Assembly (NCBI GenBank): GCA_030340625.1
Contig: JAOPHQ010006263.1
Location: 383,496 to 447,495 of the forward strand
Length of the DNA stretch: 64,000 nt
Source: Merluccius polli
Taxonomy: Eukaryota; Chordata; Actinopteri; Gadiformes; Merlucciidae
Reading direction: 5' to 3'
This document shows positions 35,701 to 46,894 of the stretch, piece after piece (position 1 is the stretch's first letter; the number at the start of each line of letters is the position of its first letter). A program made the translations under genes and the position numbers. The notes under the pieces were generated by a model. That model saw only the letters and a program-made list of their open reading frames with translations, was not told the DNA's origin and searched no databases.

Positions 35701-38700
35701 GTGACATTGTCGATCTAAAATGAAGACAGATTCAGCAACTGCATGGCTTATTTCAAGCCTAAAATGTTTTTAGAAACACATTTTAGTGTACTCGGGTGCA
35801 AACTTGTTGCCTTTCGGCGAAATTCACAGTTTTTATTTAAAAAGAATATGTTTTTGGGGTCATCTGTGGGTAGGCGTGTTTACCGTAGTGTTCACTCTGC
35901 TTAGGCAGTTTGAATCGCAATCTATTCACTTCCTGAATCACAATCCAATAAAAGTGAGTTGCTAGGCAGAAATTCCAGATGAATATCTAATTCTGATTGG
36001 TTGATAAAACAATAACTGCTAACAACAAACACATTTTTGAGATCCTTATAATAACTGCATCATATGACTGGGTCTGAATATCACTGGCAGGCTTTTTGTG
36101 AGCCACGAGGGTCGAGGATCTATAGCAAAATATAACCTGGTGGATTTGAAGGCCGCAGAGCGCTGATCTTAGTTTTCAGGCAAAGAAATGTCACCATTTT
36201 GGGTCCTCACCAGTTTGCACCCCTGGTACTATTTAGCAGTTAAATGAGATAGTTCGCGAGGCAGCCGCCATGTTGGTCCGGTTTAAATCCGAAAGCAGAC
36301 AGCCCACAACTGAAAGCGTTTATCCAATCAGGTGCAGCCAGGAAGTGACACGTCATCATTCACGCCGAACAATGGTGCAATTTCATCAGTCAGTCAGTCA
36401 GTCAGTCAGTCAGTCAGTCAGTCACTGACAGAGTGTTGCAGATATAGGGCTGGCCTGCCGGTCGCATTTCGCGCCCTGCAAGAATGTTTTAAATAAATGC
36501 TGCTTAATGAAATGTAGCTTCTATACAGCTCAAAAGCAATCTTAGAAAATGTGACATCTTTAAAATGTATTTAAAGATCTAGGGAGATATAAATCTCTAT
36601 ACCGAAGAACCAAAGTAGTTATTGGGAGCCCTGAATCAGATCATAACTGATTGCATTTTATCGTGGTAAATCTCGTGATTTACGCCCCTGCTTTTACAAA
36701 TAGCAGAAAGAGTTACAGTAAAGGCAGCTGTTGTGCTTGGTTCAACTGCTTTGAACAGTTTTAAGTAGCCCTTAATTACTGTGTGTGTCAGATGTGTGCA
36801 TGGTATTTGAGGTCCTAGGACATCACCTGCTGAAGTGGATCATTAAGTCAAACTACCAGGGCCTGCCGCTGCCCTGTGTTAAGAGCATCATACGACAGGT
36901 AACCTGACACCCCCTCCCCTAACATTTCAATAATGGAGGGGACTCATCTCCCCCTACCCGATTTTGAAAAGTGGGCGAAAAACAAGTCAACTCTTGCCAC
37001 ACTTGATGTTTAGTGTTTAGCAGCACTAGATGGAGGCGAAAATCATTTAAAACACATTTACATTTAAATGCCCTAAATGTAAATGTGTTTAAATTAATTT
37101 AGCCCCCCCATCTAGTGCTGCTAATAATGATTATATTTATTGTGGATTATTGAAATTATAAGAAGCAAATGTATTCTCGCTTGATGACTAAAGTGATTAA
37201 CTGATTATCAAAAGCATAATCCTTTTTCTTGTGACTCAACTAATTAATAAAATATTCGTTTAGCGCTACTCCCTTCTACACTTTCTGTGTGCGTGTGTAC
37301 CAGTGTTGGGGAGGGGGGGGGAACACGCTTCACAGTAATATATTAATTTATCAGTAATTTAGTAATATAACAAATTACTTATTTATTATTTTTGGTAATA
37401 TTATTAAGTTACAAGTAAAACACCAAGTAACTTTCAACGTCATCCAATATCAGGTGTTTTTAAATGTATAGTACATTAAGGTAATTTGTGTGTGCATGTG
37501 TGTATAAAAACAGCAAACTGGTCTAATAGAAATAGTCACGTGAGGGATCTGATTCAGCTCTTCTTACCCTGCTGTTGGTGCAGCCAGGTATAAGTAATCC
37601 TAATGAAAATAAATAGACCCCAAATGCGAAAAGCTTTACTGTATTTGCCGACATGTTTTCCGTTTTGAATCAAAAAAATAATTACGTACTCACGTATGGG
37701 CCGACATGGATGTTAAGTCATTGTAAGTTAGGCTAAATGATAACACAATAAAAATAGGCAGATACATGTTATTTGGTTTGGTGAAAAGGGAGAATGTTTC
37801 GCATCGAGCGGCTAAATCCGTCATCAGAATCAGAAAAAACAGCTTGTTTAGTGTTTTGAATTGAACATTCGGGCTCCAGGCTCTACTACTTGTAGACCTA
37901 ATATCCTTCTATTTGAAGGGTTTCTTTATTGGTGCAGCGCTGTCATATGCACATTCTTCCATTAATAAGAGTCAGAGGCGGAGTTGTGCCTATATCTCTG
38001 AGAGTAACGCAAAAGTAGTGTAATAAGTAATATAACGAGTCACCAGATTCATACAGTAATATTGTAACTTAATTTATTACTTTCAAATGGAAGTAATCAG
38101 TAATGAGTACTATATTACATTTTGAAAGTAACTTCCACATCACTGGTGTATACATACTCCAGGTTCTGCAGGGCCTGGACTACCTGCACACCAAGTGTCA
38201 GATAATCCACACGGACATCAAACCGGAGAACATCCTGATGAGCGTGGATGAGCCCTACATCAGGAGACTGGCGGCCGAGGCCACCGAGTGGCAGCGAGCT
38301 GGAGCCCCACCCCCCTCCGGCTCTGCAAGTATGTTACATGCATATTTTATCCACATTAAATCTCAGGTGCTATTCATCTCAGGCACTAAATAGTGTTGAA
38401 TAAGCAGTACTGAATATCACTAATTTGAAATGTGTTCTCGTTTCAGTAAGCACAGCGCCAGTGCCAAAACAAGTAAGTCATCACCCCCCTTTTCCAGTCA
38501 GTCTGCAACTTTTATTAGAAATGACTCCTGTGTATAACTTTTACAGTAAGAGTCTATAACCCAGATAATAACCCATCTCTTGCTGTCTATGGGGTCGTGG
38601 ATGTTCAGACGCTCAAGATGTCCAAGAACAAGAAAAAGAAGCTAAAGAAGAAGCAGAAGCGGCAGGCGGCGCTGCTGGAAAAGTGCATCATGGACCTGGA

Positions 38701-41700
38701 GGAGATGGAGAAGGTGGAGGAGGAGGAGGAGGACGATGACGACGACGAAGACCCCCAGTCTCCCAAGGCGCGGGCCTGCGCTCCCCTCAGACAGCTGTCT
38801 TTACGGGACATAGGAGTTGAGGAAACGGCAGGTAGGGGGCGGCTTTATTGACAAAAAATTATACAAAGATTTATTATGTACCAGATATAATTTATCCAAA
38901 GCGATGATGAATGAGCAGGTATGGGTAAGACATCTTGCTCCGGGATTCATACAGGTAGGCTGTGGACATTGGGGGCCAAACCCAGAACCTTTCTTCTGGG
39001 AGTCAAACCAATCAGTGACTAGACTACCCTTCTATTTCAAGCTGCCACTGAACTCCGTTGCCCTCTGTGTGCTTCTCTTATGTTCTCAGAGTGCATTGTG
39101 AATGCAGATGTAACCAGGTTGGAACCAGAGGGGCCAGAGATTAACTGCAATGGCCTCACCTGCTCCACCGAGGAGGTAGTGGTGGTGGTGGAGGAGGTGG
39201 AGGAGGTGGAGGAGGGCAGGGAGGAGTTGAGGCAGCTTGGGTGCAGGGAGGAGGACCAGCACAACGGCAACACAGACCAACGTGCCGCCCGGGACGGAGG
39301 CAAGAGGCAGTGGCCCGCCTGCAACGGCACGCAGGTTGGGGAACAAGGGGGCATGGCCACCGAGGACATAGAAGCCCATGGCAGCGAGGGAGCGAGGACG
39401 GCGATCTTCAGTGGCGGACTGGAGGAGGGCGTGCTAGAGCAGAGTAGGAATCAAGAGGAGCAGGAGGAGGAGGCAGAGGAGAGGGCTGACTGTCAGTATG
39501 GAACCCAGGAGAGTCTGAGACACGGTCAGTCTTAATTTGTGGTGCAGAAACACAGGAAATCCGTTTTGCTTACATCTTTTGTTGTTGTCTCATTTGTATC
39601 TGTACAAAATTAAATGTAATTGAGCAATTAGTACAATATTGTACAATAGCATGTTGAAGCATTTTTGGAAATTTATATAATGTAGTTTTGTATTCAACTG
39701 CAGACTTGTCTCATGATACATAGATTTTATGTTTTATACAGATGCTTTTATCATGGTTTCTAAGCCTTTAGATCAGTGGTCACCAACATTTTTAAGCCTA
39801 AGATCACTACACAAGTCAAAATATCAAAATATTAAATACAGATTACAAACAACTGAATATCCCCCCCCCCCCCCCCCCCCCCTCACCTCTCTTTCCAATG
39901 ACATAGGAGAAGCTACGGTGGCCTGTACTGGCCTGTAAGGTGCTAGTAGGTACGAGGGGTGCAATAAATACCAGAAAGCTGTAATTAAATACATGGCCCA
40001 AATCTCAACGAGTACTCATGTACTAGTTTTGGTCTGCAATAGTTTCCACCAATGTACACTTATCCATAGTCACCTGTAATTTATACAGTCTATGTGCGTT
40101 ACATTCACACTGGAGCTATACTGGCCACACAATTTTTTACCTGCTTTTTACTGTTGTAGAGCTAGCGGGATACACTTCTAAACAACGTTTGACATTTTAC
40201 CAGGATTTAAAAAAGATTTTAAAATAAAGTTATTTTTAAACTTTTTCTTCCTCATGTTTGCGATCCACTTGAAATGCCTCCAAGATTGGCCAGTCGATCA
40301 TGATCAACGGGTTGGTGACCACTGCTTTAGATGGTTACAAATGTGTGTTTACTGTTCATCTGTGTGGAGGTTTTGTTCCTAGAGGTATCCTAACAATGGA
40401 GTGAGATGGTGAATTTAACATCTCTCTCTCTCTCGCTCTCTTTCCACCCCCCACACGCTTTCTTCATGCTCCCCCTCTCCCTCCATGCTGTTCCGGTAAG
40501 CAGGCAAGCTTTCAGCAGGTGCCCTGCTAGTCAACCCCCTGGAGCCCCTGAATGCAGACAAGATCAAGGTGAAGATCGCAGACCTGGGGAACGCCTGCTG
40601 GGTGGTGAGTAGGCTGCTGATGACCAGGATCAGGGAGGCCAAGCTCAGTTTGTCTCTCACTGGCTCCCCCTTCAACAGAAATTACCAATAGGGAAAGTCA
40701 GTTTCTGGGTATTTAGCTTGGGCCATATTAGGTGTGGAATGTGGATGCATTTGTAATTAATATAATCTTTTGTTTAATTTGTTTCATTAATACATTTTCT
40801 CTCAATGTGTGTGTTGGCTGGGCTATGTGGAGCAATCTATTGCATTTTGTGTGCATGTGTCATTATTTTAGACTATAGTATCGTGGCAGTTATATGGCGT
40901 CCAGGCGGGTGTCCCCATATATCTTCCATGTGGTTTGTGTCTCGGGGGACGTTTTGCCTAAATCCATCCCTCCTGCTCTCCCGCTCTCTTTCTCTCACTC
41001 ATCAGCACAAGCACTTTACAGAAGACATCCAAACCCGGCAGTATCGCTCCCTGGAGGTCCTCATCGGCGCTGGCTACAGCACACCGGCAGATATCTGGAG
41101 CACGGCCTGCATGGTGAATGGCCCAGCTACCACTTGCATTGCCAACAGATTGTGTGAATGAACAGACTTGTAGCACAAACCCCCCCATTGCCGGGCTGAT
41201 GTCTTCTCATCCTGGGCTTAAGGGGGGGTACTCAGGATAGGAGGGTAAAGTAATTGTTAGGGCTGCCCCCAACCAAAGATGTTCGTAGTCGACCAGTAGT
41301 CGTTAGTTCAAGCCAAGTTCATGTTTATGATGATAATCTAAGGATTTACATATATATTTTTGGGGCATCATAAAATGGTTTTAGTTCCAGGGCCGAGAAA
41401 GAATGTCATAAGTAACATTGTTAACACTGTGCTACATTACAGAGAAATACACAAATGTAATAATGAGCCTTGAAAAAATATTAATTTTAAAACGTACGCA
41501 TGAAGCGAGTCGCTTGTTAGCGACACCGGCTAAAGCGGTAATGATTCCCACACTTGGATAAGCCTATTATTGCATATCTAGGCTAGCTAACATTAGAGCG
41601 GCCATGCTAAGTGGCTAACATTGCATTACATATTTCTTTAAATGGTTTACATTTTTCCTTAATGCATCTTCACTTGATTGTCCAAAGGTAGAATATAGAA

Positions 41701-44700
41701 TACATTTATAAGTAAGTTACATGTATTTCTAAATGTAGAATGACTTTTACAGCTGCAGTTTATTTGATGGTGTGATGCTTCGTCCCCTCTCTCTCCTCAG
41801 GCCTTTGAGCTGGCCACCGGGGACTACTTATTCGAACCACATTCTGGGGAAGATTATTCCAGGGACGAAGGTATTGTTGCTTCAATGACTCCTTGTCCCC
41901 TCCCTGTCCCAGCTAGTTTTAATCATGATACCTTTTCTCTCTCTGGTCTTTTTATTGCAGTGGATTGAGGGGAAAAGGTTGCCTTCTTGTGAAATGCACC
42001 ACAAGTACAGATGCTGTTTTATAAGCCAGTACTTGTGTTTGGTGATTTAATTAACTTTAATTCACTTAGCGTGGAGTAAGCATTTTTGCAGAATGGACAG
42101 CAATTAATGTGATTGTCCAAGAAGGCATGTACTGTGCAACCAAAGGGAATACTTTTCCTTCAATCCCGCTTTAAGAGGCTTTACTTAAAAAAGTACCTGT
42201 GACCGTTAGAGGTACTTTCTTTTGTTGCTGTTTTTGTTGTCCTCCATTGCCCTGTAAATAATTGAGGCATACTTTTGCTTAACTGTCTTCCTGCCAGGTA
42301 CAGTAAGATCAATAATTGTATTTGCTTGATTTTATGATCATGTCCAAGATTACTTGATGGGCCTATCGGATTAAATGTGTTGCTAGTGGCATGCCTCCAT
42401 GCCACTAGCACCAATACACTGTCGTTTTTAATTTGTAATTACATTGACTTTAAAAGTTGTCTCAGTTTTAGAATCTTGGCCCACTAGATCTGTGAGAAAA
42501 TTCCCGTCATGTAATATTGAGTACCTGCATTCCTGTGTCCATTTCCTCTCAACAACAAAGTGAACCATCACTGTCAACCACTGAGGTTACAAACAATAAC
42601 ACCTCCCATCTCCACCTGATAGCATGATAGAAAAGAGCAGAAGCTCTGAGCTATCTTCCAAGCTCAAAGATTTTAGTTACCCCCACAAATACCCACTTCC
42701 ATGACTTCACTCGTCCACCTCTCACCCTTACTTCTCATCTTCCTCCTGCTTCTAAGTTATGCTTGGCTCATGTAACCCCAGCTGATTGGCACTCCTTGCA
42801 AAGCTATGTGATGCTCCAGTATACAGAATGTACTGCACACCCTTTTCCGCTTGGCATGATATTATTGTTCCTCTGCACTTCCTTTGTCTCTAGTGGCCCC
42901 ACAGCTTAGCAACTCACCTCTTTTTGTATTGTTTTTTTCACCAGTCAAATGTTTTAATGCCTAAAATCTCACTAACAAATGTGTAGGTTTTACTGTGTGT
43001 GTGTGTGTGTATATCAGCTTTCATTTGTTATATACATTCACATATCTAGCAACTGTATTTTTTGTCATACTTGACTTTTACCATCATTCATTATCGTCTT
43101 TTCCATTCCATCTGCCTTGTGTTTGCCGTGTCATGTTTCCTCTTATCCTCCATCTCGCTGCTTTTTTGTTCTGCCTTCCCTGACCCCCTCCCCCCGCCCC
43201 CCGCCCCTTTGCTCTCCTACATCCTCCATGCCCTTCTTCTGATGCCCCTCATCTCCAGACCACCTCGCTCTCGTAATTGAGTTGCTGGGTAAAATCCCAC
43301 GCCACTATTCCCTGAGTGGGAAATTCTCACAGGAATACTTCACCAAGAGAGGTATGCCAGCCTGTGTCTGCAAGCCCAGCCCTGAGGATGATGGGCCAAG
43401 GTGAGGGGAGCAGAGGAGCCATGGCTCCCTGGCAGCATGGTTATGATGACCTGCCAAGGTTGTCTGTGTCTGGGAAGCCATGCAGGATAACCAGTATGCA
43501 GGAGTCAAGCAAATGGACTCATCTATTTTTAAAAGCTACTTAATACAGATTTATTGGATGTTTTATTGCTCTGTGTTCATTTCAAAGCAGGCTTTCCTTG
43601 ACGTTTATTTACTCGTGAATTAAATGATTAGGGACTAGGAACATCAGCATATCTTGGTAGATGTTAATTGTGCCCTATAACGGTGCTGGTCATATACACC
43701 AGAGGTTAGTAATCAGTAATTCAATTGGTCTGTCATCCAAGGCTAAACCATTCATGTTGATCGTAGGGCTTTAAACCTGTCATGGGCACCTGGTTTGGAT
43801 AAACACCCAGAGGCAAACATGTGGAAGGGTGGTCATTCATCTGTAGTGGGTTTAATGAAAAAAAAAATGCTGTTGGTGTCCTGGCAGCCAGACCCCTCCG
43901 CTCCTCTCCCCTTCTCATCGTCACACAGAGCGGGCCAGTGACTGAAACACTGATGAATCTGTTTGTGTTTCCTCTGCCACCCCCAACCCCACCCTTATTA
44001 TCCTCTTCGTTGTCTGTGTGATGCCCCCCTGGCTGGCTCTGTGTAGACCATATAGCGTTGATCATTGAGCTGCTGGGGAGTGTCCCGCGCAAACTTGTTT
44101 TGGCGGGAAAACATTCCAAGGACTTTTTCACCAAGAAAGGTAAAGTGTCGAAAGACTTTGGTTTAATTATTCTCATTCTGTCTCCCCCCCCCATTTTAAC
44201 TTAAAGGGCCCCTGTTTTACCACCAGGTGTGAGCGTGAAAATCTACCCTCTAGTGACATCACAAGTGGGAGTGTCCACCCAGATTTATGATGGCTAGATC
44301 AGTCTACCAGCCTACCCAGTGGATTGCACCAACTGGTAGGCTGATGTATCCATCATACGTCTGGGTGGATGCTCCCACTTGTGATGTCACTAGACAGTAG
44401 ATTTCAAAATGTCTTGTAATGGCTAATCACATTCACACCTGGTGGTAAAATAGGGGCCCTTTAAAACCTGCAGTATGTAGCTTTGTCACTGCCACATAAC
44501 TTTTTTTTAAAATTAGATTTTCTCTTTTTTTCTGCAGACCAAATATAATTCAAAGACAAATGTCGTTGGTGATGGCTGCAGTGAAAAAGTTAAATAGTGC
44601 AGGTTTCCATTTTTGCTGAAAAAAGTTAAGGATATACTGGATCATAGATATAATGGATATACTAGCTTAATGTGGTTAATAATTGAAAATGAATTGGGTT

Positions 44701-46894
44701 AGTAAAGTACGCAGGTAGTAGAATAGCGACTTTACTTGCCACAAGGGGAAATGTAGTCTTTCACATAACAAAGATGGACAATAAACAACAATTGTGCAAT
44801 CATAAGTTAAATACACAAACACAAAACGCCAAATAAACTACATCACTAGTTGTTGACTGTCCAAAGACCTATTATTTGTACTAAATTAACCATTAGTTTA
44901 GTAGTCAAGAGACGTGACGTGATGTAGGCAGGGTAGGCACTGCTTACTCTGCAATATTCCACTCAAAATAACTAACATAAAATTATGATAAATAAGAAGT
45001 TACAGAATGTCCTTTTTTCTTCCAATGATCGTTCTGTTTAAGCTCAAATGCCGAAAATGTCTCCAACAGCGTAAAATCTTGCGTAAGGCCCAATGATCAG
45101 CGTAGTCGACGTGATTATATTTCGAGTGGATAGAGGAGCGCTGTTATTGTCTATGCAGGGTAGGCACAAGGTTTCCTTGGCTATCGTAGTGTTTGAGTGG
45201 AATGCACAAGTTTGCGTCACTACGAGCACGCCTATGGCAAGCCGTTTTAACATTTAACAGCTGGACTGGATATGTGCAGCAGATATCTGTAATGCAATTC
45301 TTCCTAGTCAAAAAGAACATTTCAGATATCCACAATGACGTTCTTCCTATCCACAATTGTCATTTCAGATATCCACAACGTCAGACAAATTATGTCATTT
45401 TTTCATTCATTCAGATCTGCAATATAATTCTTACTTGGAAAAACTTCAATTTCAGATATCTACAATTCACTTGTTACTAGTCATACTTTTAATATCAGAT
45501 ATCCAAAATGAGAACCATTCTAGATATCCATTATATAATGTTGGACATCAAAAATACATTGTGACTAGTAAATATGTCATTATGGATATCCACAATTGGC
45601 ATTATGACTAGTAAAAATACAATTTCAGATATCTACAATTCTAATTATGACTAGAAACAATGCAATTGCAGACAGCCACAAATGTATTGTGGATATCTGT
45701 AGCAAAAAGATAATAAATGCCAAAATGGCTCACTTCAGTTATGACTAGTAACAACTGGATTGTGGATATCTGAAATGGGATATTTTCCTATTAAGAATTA
45801 TATTGCAGATATCCAGAATGATCATTCTGTATATCAAAAATGCAATTGTGGATATCTGAAATTGAAAGCCCAATACACATAAATGGCAATAAATGGAAGA
45901 ATGACAACGTGGATATCTGAAATGACAATTGTGGATAAGAAGAATGTCATTGTGGATATCTGAAGTTATTTTTGACTAGGAATAATTGAATTGCAGATAT
46001 CTACAACACATATCCAGTCTAGCTATTAAATGTTAAAACGGCCACTTTTTAAGGATTTTTTAAGATATAAATGTAGTTCTGACTTGTACAATCAATATCT
46101 TTAAATACAATTTCTACTAGTAAGAATGTTATTGTGGATATCTTTAATTCTGACTAGTGAGAATACAATTTTGACTAGGGGGAATGCTATTATGGATATC
46201 TAAAATGTAATTACTGATAGGAGTGTGGTTCGGTTTAAATGTTGAAACGGCTTGCCATAGCACACCCCCCTAGTGTGTTTCGTGGAACATCACTTTCTGT
46301 GAGTTTTTCGTCTGAATTATTTGAAATTGTGATTTCATATGAAATACACAAGCTATTCACATGGTAATATAGTACCCCACAGTAGCTGTAATTATGAATC
46401 GTGGTTTTTAAAAAAATGAAATGTAAGTCATATTTAGTTTATGTGCGGTTTGACTGGGGTTGTAAATCAGGTTACTTGTGATTAGGAAAGGTCATTATTG
46501 TGTGTACAGTATATCAGAAACTCTGGTTGTAAGCTATAGTTGATAACTGTTGTGTATGGGGGTATTATATTTATGTAAATCTGGATTTGAATATATCAGT
46601 GCCTACCCAGCCACTGACCTCACTGCATGTCACTGCCTGTATGCATGTTATTGTCTGTTGGGGGCATGGCGTTGTGATGTGGGGAGCTGACCGTAGCCTG
46701 GTCTTCTAGGTGACCTGAAGCACATCACCAAGCTGAAGCCATGGGGGCTGCTGGAGGTGCTAGTGGACAAGTACGAGTGGCCCCGCGAGGAGGCGGACTG
46801 CTTTGCCGACTTCCTGCTTCCCATGCTGGACCTGGTTCCCGAGAAGAGGGCCACGGCGGCCGAATGCCTACACCACCCCTGGCTCGCCATCTAG
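31670..46894 (+). CDS. srpk1: SRSF protein kinase 1
   Basis: Srpk1 phosphorylates RS domains of SR splicing factors, controlling their nuclear import and splicing activity. Exons: 31670-31682, 32493-32547, 34582-34703, 34835-34943, 35025-35112, 35407-35494, 36792-36898, 38163-38328, 38447-38472, 38609-38831, 39090-39524, 40504-40604, 41006-41113, 41801-41870, 43259-43351 (15a) or 44047-44139 (15b), 46710-46894. With one exon 15 this is 1989 bp, 662 residues (human about 655). Landmarks: MERKVLALQARKKR start, EEEILGSDDEEQEDPNDYCK, GWGHFSTVWLAWD, VAMKVVKSAEHY, HTDIKPENIL, then an acidic/basic spacer (MSKNKKKKLKKKQKRQ, exons 10-11) that splits the kinase lobes, DLGNACW in place of DFG, TRQYRSLEVLIG, and an end in HHPWLAI. 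AATAAA at 47891 is the likely polyadenylation signal. The a/b paralogue is undetermined. Confidence 0.96.
31983..32129. repeat. (TATG)n(TA)n compound microsatellite, srpk1 intron 1
   Basis: About 16 TATG/CATG units followed by about 36 TA units; strongly self-complementary. Confidence 0.95.
32670..32722. repeat. (CA)n microsatellite, srpk1 intron 2
   Basis: About 26 CA units. Confidence 0.95.
34110..34290 (-). mobile_element. tRNA-derived SINE in srpk1 intron 2
   Basis: On the minus strand a tRNA-like head (GGGCATGATAGTTTAGTGG, then GGGTTCAATTCCCAT) is followed by a body and the fish SINE tail CGCTTTGGATAAAAGAGACT. A relative occurs at 60215-60390 (+). Confidence 0.7.
35495..35504 (+). promoter_or_regulatory. 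srpk1: U12-type 5' splice site, srpk1 intron 6
   Basis: GTATCCTTTT after exon 6 matches the minor-spliceosome donor. The acceptor side has GCCCTTAAT (36768-36776), about 15 nt before the AG at 36790-36791, near the TTCCTTAAC branch consensus. Confidence 0.85.
35790..36226. mobile_element. MITE with GGGTGCAAACT ends, srpk1 intron 6
   Basis: GGGTGCAAACTTGTTG (35794) and, reversed, GGGGTGCAAACTGGTG (end near 36223) form imperfect inverted termini inside the U12-type intron. No exact target duplication is visible. Confidence 0.55.
36387..36424. repeat. (CAGT)n microsatellite
   Basis: Nine or more CAGT units within srpk1 intron 6. Confidence 0.95.
37019..37127. repeat. Foldback repeat in srpk1 intron 7
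   Basis: AGCAGCACTAGATGG near the left and CCATCTAGTGCTGCT near the right are exact complements; the arms continue with ACACATTTACATTTA / TAAATGTAAATGTGT. A small hairpin MITE. Confidence 0.75.
37301..38145. mobile_element. hAT-like MITE abutting srpk1 exon 8
   Basis: Left end CAGTGTTGGGGAG, right end (reversed) CAGTGATGTGGAAGTTACTT, a TAATATAAC/AGTAAT-rich interior, and flanks GTGTGTAC (37293-37300) and GTGTATAC (38146-38153) that agree in 7 of 8 positions. This is the common fish CAGTGTTGGG repeat family. Its right end is 17 nt from exon 8. Confidence 0.85.
38890..39040 (-). mobile_element. SINE-like fragment in srpk1 intron 10
   Basis: TTATCCAAAGCGATGATGAA, then ACAGGTAGGCTGTGGACATT and AACCCAGAACC parallel the 34110-34290 copy, in the same orientation and more decayed. 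Confidence 0.55.
39774..40324. mobile_element. hAT MITE in srpk1 intron 11
   Basis: Exact inverted ends CAGTGGTCACCAAC / GTTGGTGACCACTG and an exact 8-bp target duplication CTTTAGAT at 39766-39773 and 40325-40332. Contains a 22-base poly(C) run at 39861-39882. No coding capacity. Confidence 0.92.
41259..41520. mobile_element. Truncated TAGGGCTGCCCCC repeat, srpk1 intron 13
   Basis: TTAGGGCTGCCCCCAACCAA followed by TAGTCGACCAGTAGTCG resembles the left end of a familiar fish hAT-derived repeat; no matching right end was found. Confidence 0.4.
43259..43351 (+). CDS. srpk1: srpk1 alternative exon 15a
   Basis: A 93-bp, phase-1 exon reading DHLALVIELLGKIPRHYSL then SGKFSQEYFTKRG. The segment IPRHYSLSGKFS is closer to the SRPK2/3 version (IPRHFALSGKYS) than to SRPK1 as I know them. 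Splice sites: TCTCCAG before, GTATGC after. Confidence 0.88.
44047..44139 (+). CDS. srpk1: srpk1 alternative exon 15b
   Basis: A second 93-bp, phase-1 exon reading DHIALIIELLGSVPRKLVL then AGKHSKDFFTKKG, close to mammalian SRPK1 (PRKLIVAGKYSKEFFTKKG). Splice sites: CTGTGTAG before, GTAAAG after. Joins in frame to exon 16 (GDLKHITKLKPWG) exactly as 15a does. Confidence 0.92.
44205..44460. mobile_element. Foldback MITE with TTAA target sites
   Basis: The whole 256 bp fold into a near-complete hairpin: AGGGCCCCTGTTTTACCACC left and GGTGGTAAAATAGGGGCCCT right, with TTAA at 44201-44204 and 44461-44464. TTAA sites point to piggyBac or Kolobok. It lies 62 bp after srpk1 exon 15b. Confidence 0.9.
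45226..46268. mobile_element. TIR element packed with GATATC motifs
   Basis: The ends are inverted around CTATGGCAAGCCGTTTTAAC (45232) and GTTGAAACGGCTTGCCATAG (46241-46260). Between them at least 15 copies of TTTCAGATATCCACAAT or its complement occur roughly every 30-90 bp, in mixed orientation and separated by GACTAGTAA-like words. No open frame of note. Lies in srpk1 intron 15. Confidence 0.7.

Noticed and set aside
41962..41970. Possible alternative terminal exon of srpk1 (TTGCAG then TGGATTGA, giving an early stop after exon 14)
   Set aside because: Only an AG and a chance stop codon support it; the sequence would truncate the kinase C-lobe and no polyadenylation context is evident.
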